Shown here in pieces: positions 60,382-64,000 of a DNA stretch of 64,000 nt. The notes beneath the pieces are model-generated. The model worked only from the letters and a program-made list of their open reading frames with translations. It ran no database searches and had not been told where the DNA came from. The position numbers were made by a program, and so were the translations under genes. The DNA is from Arthrospiribacter ruber (GTDB lineage: Bacteria > Bacteroidota > Bacteroidia > Cytophagales > Cyclobacteriaceae): positions 1 through 64,000 of the forward strand of contig NZ_RPHB01000007.1 in the NCBI RefSeq assembly GCF_019343195.1, written 5' to 3'. How positions within the stretch are numbered: the first letter of the stretch is position 1; the number at the start of each line of letters is the position of its first letter.

Positions 60382-60787
60382 ATTTACTGTATTTTGAATA
60401 AATTACATAAATCTGAAAAATCAATTATATAAAAGTAAATAGTCAATACTATCCTATATGTGTTACCTTAATAAGGAACACTTATATTATTCAATAAAGG
60501 TTATACATTACTGTGTTATTTTACTCTGTAGTATTTATTAAAAAATTAAATCTGCTGTCCAATACAACACATTATTTAAACCTTAAATAAGGCTCTCTAA
60601 CAGCTTAAAATTCAAAAGAAGACTACTAACCCACAAAAGTAATCAGGGACTTAGATAAGGCTTTATTTAAGCTTAATTTCAAGCTTATTATACTTCTCTG
60701 ATTTAAGAGGTTTTTTTCCTATTCTATTTAGGTATATTTTTGACTCTGTAAAAAAGCAATCTAAAAAAATTATGAAAATTATTCACC

Positions 60788-60807
60788 TAGATTATGAATA
60801 GATTATA
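60788..60807 (+). promoter_or_regulatory. Putative integrase arm site, right
   Basis: TAGATTATGAATAGATTATA differs in one base from the left site at 33808-33827 and lies 41 bp inside the right att core. Confidence 0.55.
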
Positions 60808-60848
60808 TTTAAAAATACAATTTGCAACTATCTGTATTTCAAAATGTT

Positions 60849-60887
60849 ACTACTGAATTCTATTTTTCGTGTAAATTTACCGCAATA
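60849..60887. repeat. attR core (39-bp direct repeat)
   Basis: Perfect copy of 33690-33728. Its last base is the A of the ATG of the CPBP protease gene, so the gene's immediate upstream sequence is entirely core. Confidence 0.95.
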
Positions 60888-61846
60888 TGCAGATTTATAA
60901 AACCCAAGCCCAGATTGCTGCCCCAAAGTATTGGCTTTTGTCCTTTTTAATCATGTTTTTGATCACTTTGGGTGTGATGGCGCTACTTCAGGGAATATCA
61001 GTATTTCTGATCCCCCCTCTTTACGACATCTCCCTGGACGAACTCACTGCCCTACTTACCAACCCTCAAGCATATGAAAAAGGCAGGCAGGCCTTCTTCC
61101 TTGTTCAGGGCATAGGTACAGGTTTTGCCTTTTTTGTAGCAGCCTTGCTGATAGCCAAGCTGGTAGATAAGGCAGATTTCGGAATGCAACATCAAATCCA
61201 CCGGTATAAGTTCAATGGTTTACTGATCATGTTTTTTTTAATGTTTGGAGCCCTTCTTTTCAACAGTCTCCTGATAGAATGGAATATGGGAATCAGCCTG
61301 CCGGAATCCTTATCCGAAGTGGAACAATGGATGAGGGCCAAGGAAGATCAGATCATGGAAATGACCCGTTTTCTTACCGATTTCGAAACGACTGGGGAGT
61401 TTTTAGCGGGGATCGTCGTAATCGGGCTACTGGCAGGTCTAGGAGAGGAAGTGTTTTTCAGAGGAGTGCTTCAACCCAAAATCCAGATTTATACCGGAAA
61501 TGCACATGTGGCAGTATGGCTTACAGCTTTTATTTTCTCTGCCATTCACCTTCAATTCTACGGATTTTTACCTAGACTTCTGTTGGGTGCGGTATTTGGT
61601 TACCTTTATTTATTCTCCGGCAGTTTGATTTATCCGGTTTTGGCACATATTTTAAACAATACGTTTACTGTTGTCTTGATATATTTAAACAAATTGGGAA
61701 AAATAGAATTCGACTTGGAAGAATCAGGCCAGATTCCTGTGCTATTTGCACTTGGAGGCCTTATCTTGATGATCCTGGCATTTGCTGTTTTCAAAGAATC
61801 ACATAAAAACAACCTACCTGATGACGAGATGGCAAAAAGTATATGA
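60887..61846 (+). CDS. CPBP-family intramembrane metalloprotease
   Basis: The 319-residue protein has eight transmembrane segments and the CPBP signature: GLGEEVFFRGVLQPKI (EExxxR) near residue 190, then FSAIHLQFYGFLPR (His) and PVLAHILNNTFTVVL (His/Asn). These proteases of the CAAX/Rce1 type act in the membrane, often in peptide maturation or immunity. It starts exactly at the right end of the prophage core, and the next gene overlaps its end by 26 bp, so it leads an operon with the DUF2007 protein and cdsA. Confidence 0.88.
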   Translation: MQIYKTQAQIAAPKYWLLSFLIMFLITLGVMALLQGISVFLIPPLYDISLDELTALLTNPQAYEKGRQAFFLVQGIGTGFAFFVAALLIAKLVDKADFGMQHQIHRYKFNGLLIMFFLMFGALLFNSLLIEWNMGISLPESLSEVEQWMRAKEDQIMEMTRFLTDFETTGEFLAGIVVIGLLAGLGEEVFFRGVLQPKIQIYTGNAHVAVWLTAFIFSAIHLQFYGFLPRLLLGAVFGYLYLFSGSLIYPVLAHILNNTFTVVLIYLNKLGKIEFDLEESGQIPVLFALGGLILMILAFAVFKESHKNNLPDDEMAKSI

Positions 61847-62027
61847 GGACGGTTCTCCGGTGAGGGCTGAAATCGTCAAAGGCGTACTGGAAGAAAACGA
61901 CATCCCGGCAGTAGTACTAAACAAAAAAGAATCGGTCTATCAGATCCATGGACAATACGAGGTCATGGTACCACAATCTGACGTTTTGATAGCCATAAAC
62001 ATTGTAAAGAATGAGATCACCTTTTAG
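61821..62027 (+). CDS. DUF2007-type putative signal-transducing protein
   Basis: The 68-residue protein (MTRWQKVYEDGSPVRAEIVK) has the DUF2007 pattern VRAEIVKGVLEENDIPAVVL and YEVMVPQSDVLIA. I start at ATG 61821; an earlier ATG at 61782 would add an unrelated N-terminus inside the upstream gene. It sits between the CPBP protease and cdsA. The exact role is unknown. Confidence 0.75.
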   Translation: MTRWQKVYEDGSPVRAEIVKGVLEENDIPAVVLNKKESVYQIHGQYEVMVPQSDVLIAINIVKNEITF

Positions 62028-62028
62028 A

Positions 62029-62868
62029 ATGCGTGACCGCTTCAATATCAACAATTACAGCAACCTTGGCCAAAGGATCATCACAGCCATTATCGGAGCC
62101 ACCGTGATCATAGCAGGCTCGATTTACAGTCCTTGGATTTACTTTGTGATCTTCGGTTTGATCTTGGGTTTTTCCCAAATGGAATTTTATAAGCTGTCAG
62201 GTCTTGACGGAATGTTGCCCCTGAAAAGTTTCGGCACCTTCCTTGGCCTTGTCATTTTCAGTTTGTCATTTTTCATTGAAATAGGACACCTGCCTGACAA
62301 ATATTACTTCCTGATTTTCCCCCTAGCTTCTTTGATTTTCTTTATCAAGCTATACCGAAAGTCCGATAAAAAGCCTTTTACAGGTGTAGCCTTTACCTTT
62401 TTGGGGATTTTCTATGTGGCTGTGCCATTTGCCATGCTCAATGTAGCTGCTTTTGCAGTGGATGAAAGCTTTCACTACGAAATCATCATTGGCTCACTTT
62501 TCATCCTTTGGGCCTCGGATACCGGTGCCTATTTTGCAGGCACCAAATTTGGTAAAACTAAGCTGTTTGAGAGGGTTTCACCGAAAAAATCCTGGGAGGG
62601 GTTTCTCGGCGGAGCTGCATCTGCCTATTTGATTGGATATGTACTTTCGAGATATTTCAACTCTTTAGCAGAATGGCAGTGGCTTTGCATCGCGACAATA
62701 ATAATTATTGCCGGCACATACGGAGACCTGATTGAGTCGTTGTTCAAGAGAAGTATTGCTATAAAAGACTCCGGAAAAATCCTTCCGGGTCATGGTGGAT
62801 TTATGGACCGTTTTGACGGATTGCTATTATCAGCCCCATTTATCGCCACCTTTTTGAAAATCTTTTAA
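62029..62868 (+). CDS. cdsA: Phosphatidate cytidylyltransferase
   Basis: The 279-residue integral membrane enzyme has the CdsA motif in its last third: FERVSPKKSWEGFLGGAASA, then GDLIESLFKRSIAIKDSGKI and LPGHGGFMDRFDGLLLSAPF. It makes CDP-diacylglycerol from CTP and phosphatidate, the precursor of membrane phospholipids. Start is ATG 62029; ATG 62011 is possible but lies inside the upstream gene. It is co-directional and nearly abutting the DUF2007 gene. Confidence 0.93.
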   Translation: MRDRFNINNYSNLGQRIITAIIGATVIIAGSIYSPWIYFVIFGLILGFSQMEFYKLSGLDGMLPLKSFGTFLGLVIFSLSFFIEIGHLPDKYYFLIFPLASLIFFIKLYRKSDKKPFTGVAFTFLGIFYVAVPFAMLNVAAFAVDESFHYEIIIGSLFILWASDTGAYFAGTKFGKTKLFERVSPKKSWEGFLGGAASAYLIGYVLSRYFNSLAEWQWLCIATIIIIAGTYGDLIESLFKRSIAIKDSGKILPGHGGFMDRFDGLLLSAPFIATFLKIF

Positions 62869-62941
62869 AAATGCCTTATCAGAATTAAAAATCTACTTAA
62901 TATTGTATCACAATTGAACTATTCAACTAAATAAACCCAAT

Positions 62942-64000
62942 ATGGCTTACATTGAACCGGCTCCGATCAAAGACAAAGAAAATCCATTGGAGTCAATGAT
63001 GGAAAGATTTAACCTGGCAGCTGAAAAACTTGGACTCTCTGACGAGGTCTACAATGTGCTGAAAAATCCCGCCAAACAAGTGATAGTATCCATTCCGGTG
63101 ACCATGGACAGTGGCAAGATCCAAGTGTTTGAAGGTATCCGAGTGGTACATTCCAATATTCTGGGACCTGCTAAAGGCGGAATCCGCTTTGCCCCAGACG
63201 TACATTTGGATGAGGTAAAAGCTCTCGCGGCATGGATGACCTGGAAATGTGCTGTGGTGGACATTCCATACGGAGGAGGTAAAGGCGGTGTCCGCTGCAA
63301 TCCAAGGGAAATGTCAGCAGGTGAGATCGAACGCTTAATGCGTGGATATACCAAAGCCATGTTGGATGTATTTGGACCTGACAAAGACATTCCTGCTCCG
63401 GACATGGGAACGGGACCAAGAGAAATGGCCTGGCTGATGGATGAGTATTCCAGGGCGAAAGGCACGACCATCAATGCTGTGGTGACAGGAAAGCCTCTTG
63501 TATTGGGAGGATCTCTGGGCAGAACCGAAGCTACCGGAAGGGGTGTAATGGTAACTGCATTGGCTGCCATGCAAAAGTTGAAAATTAATCCTTTCCAGGC
63601 AACCTGTGCCGTTCAGGGATTCGGAAATGTAGGATCCTGGGCAGCTCAGCTTTTGGAAGAAAGAGGACTGAAGATTGTAGCCATTTCGGATATCTCCGGT
63701 GCCTATCACAATGAAAATGGCATCAATATCCAAGAAGCTATCTCGTACAGAGATGGTAATAAAGGAACTTTGGAAGGGTTTGACGGAGCAGAGAAACTCT
63801 CTGACCCTATGGAGCTGTTGGAACTGGATGTAGATGTGCTTGTACCTGCAGCAGTAGAAGACGTGATCACAGTCAAAAATGTAGATAAAATCAAAGCAAA
63901 ACTTATCGTAGAAGGTGCCAATGGGCCTACCTCTGCCAAAGCCGATGCCATTATCAATGAAAAAGGCATAATGGCCGTGCCGGATATCCTGGCCAATGCT
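62942..64000 (+). CDS. gdhA: Glutamate dehydrogenase (partial, runs off the window)
   Basis: The open frame from ATG 62942 continues to the end of the window (353 codons) without a stop. It carries the Glu/Leu/Phe/Val dehydrogenase signature: NILGPAKGGIRFAPDVHLDE, the catalytic-lysine stretch VVDIPYGGGKGGVRCNPREM, DIPAPDMGTGPREMAW and the Rossmann motif CAVQGFGNVGSWAAQLL. It interconverts glutamate with 2-oxoglutarate and ammonia using NAD(P). The C-terminal part (about 70-100 residues) is outside the window. Confidence 0.93.
   Translation, partial: MAYIEPAPIKDKENPLESMMERFNLAAEKLGLSDEVYNVLKNPAKQVIVSIPVTMDSGKIQVFEGIRVVHSNILGPAKGGIRFAPDVHLDEVKALAAWMTWKCAVVDIPYGGGKGGVRCNPREMSAGEIERLMRGYTKAMLDVFGPDKDIPAPDMGTGPREMAWLMDEYSRAKGTTINAVVTGKPLVLGGSLGRTEATGRGVMVTALAAMQKLKINPFQATCAVQGFGNVGSWAAQLLEERGLKIVAISDISGAYHNENGINIQEAISYRDGNKGTLEGFDGAEKLSDPMELLELDVDVLVPAAVEDVITVKNVDKIKAKLIVEGANGPTSAKADAIINEKGIMAVPDILANA

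Larger units (their letters stand above)
33690..60887. mobile_element. Complete-looking siphovirus-type prophage
   Basis: The boundaries are two perfect 39-bp copies of the same sequence at 33690-33728 and 60849-60887. Inside are an integrase, replication protein, nucleases, terminase, portal, protease, capsid, connector, tail and fibre genes in HK97-like order. The DNA is visibly more AT-rich than the flanks. The flanking genes (dusB and the CPBP protease) would be contiguous and divergent without it. No obvious broken phage gene was seen, so it may be inducible; a lysis enzyme and a classical repressor were not recognised. Confidence 0.93.

Noticed and set aside
60459-60545. A short plus-strand frame of about 27 codons in the right phage gap
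   Set aside because: It has no leader signal, a hydrophobic random-looking product and AT-rich chance composition.
22896-60882. Twelve-base match GTGTAAATTTAC between the parDE promoter and the att core
   Set aside because: It contains a TAAATTTA -7-like element that is expected in promoters of this phylum; the match is probably convergent.
1-64000. CRISPR array or rRNA genes
   Set aside because: No regularly spaced direct repeats with unique spacers and no rRNA-like sequence were seen.

Overview
The window is chromosomal DNA of a Bacteroidetes bacterium, most likely a Cytophagales member such as an Algoriphagus or Cyclobacterium relative. The clues are a secreted protein with a type IX secretion C-terminal sorting domain, a DUF4105/Lnb-type lipoprotein N-acyltransferase, promoters with a TAnnTTTG -7 box, A-rich 5' leaders with few Shine-Dalgarno sequences, and the overall gene content. 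No cultured species can be named from the sequence alone.

Left accessory part (1-2900): a transposase tail, a 5'-truncated HEPN gene resembling the ApeA anti-phage family, a HigB/HigA toxin-antitoxin pair, a STAS-like protein and a decayed second higA. Next is a catabolic block (3089-12441). It has two GntP-type permeases at its outer ends and, between them, an SDR dehydrogenase, a sugar-isomerase-like TIM barrel, a large haem-c dehydrogenase-like lipoprotein, an M19 dipeptidase and a RidA-family protein, pointing to uptake and oxidation of sugar acids and/or D-amino acid derivatives. Then comes a stretch of small, partly broken genes (12595-17000). Three of the gaps hold imperfect palindromes of 128-132 bp ending in GCTAAC/GTTAGC, which looks like an integron cassette array without an integrase (KilA-N, Fic, membrane protein, amber-interrupted protein).

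Core part (17169-33691): T9SS cargo protein, lnb, uvrB, parDE, an AlbA_2 protein, a PLP-dependent deaminase, rluD, two tandem tRNA-like small RNA genes with their own promoters and terminators, a giant AsmA-like membrane-anchored protein, an EamA transporter and a dihydrouridine synthase gene.

Prophage (33690-60887): a complete-looking, AT-rich siphovirus-type prophage bounded by a 39-bp perfect direct repeat. The repeat fills the whole gap between the divergent dus and CPBP-protease genes: its first bases are part of the dus start codon and its last base is the A of the CPBP ATG. Order from the right end, transcribed leftward: early genes, PD-(D/E)XK-like nuclease, sigma-like regulator, terminase small/large, holin-like protein, portal, prohead protease, major capsid, fibre genes, connector and tail-completion genes, major tail protein, frameshifted tail chaperones, tape measure, baseplate and GTA-TIM tail proteins. 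These are followed by HNH (+), an HTH protein, a primase-helicase and the integrase (+). The most striking feature is a motif, TTGnT-N7-TAATTA followed by an A-rich element, in front of ten late units and the HNH gene. Together with the phage-encoded sigma-like protein it suggests a dedicated late expression system.

Right part (60887-64000): the CPBP protease, a DUF2007 protein, cdsA and the start of a glutamate dehydrogenase gene that runs off the window.
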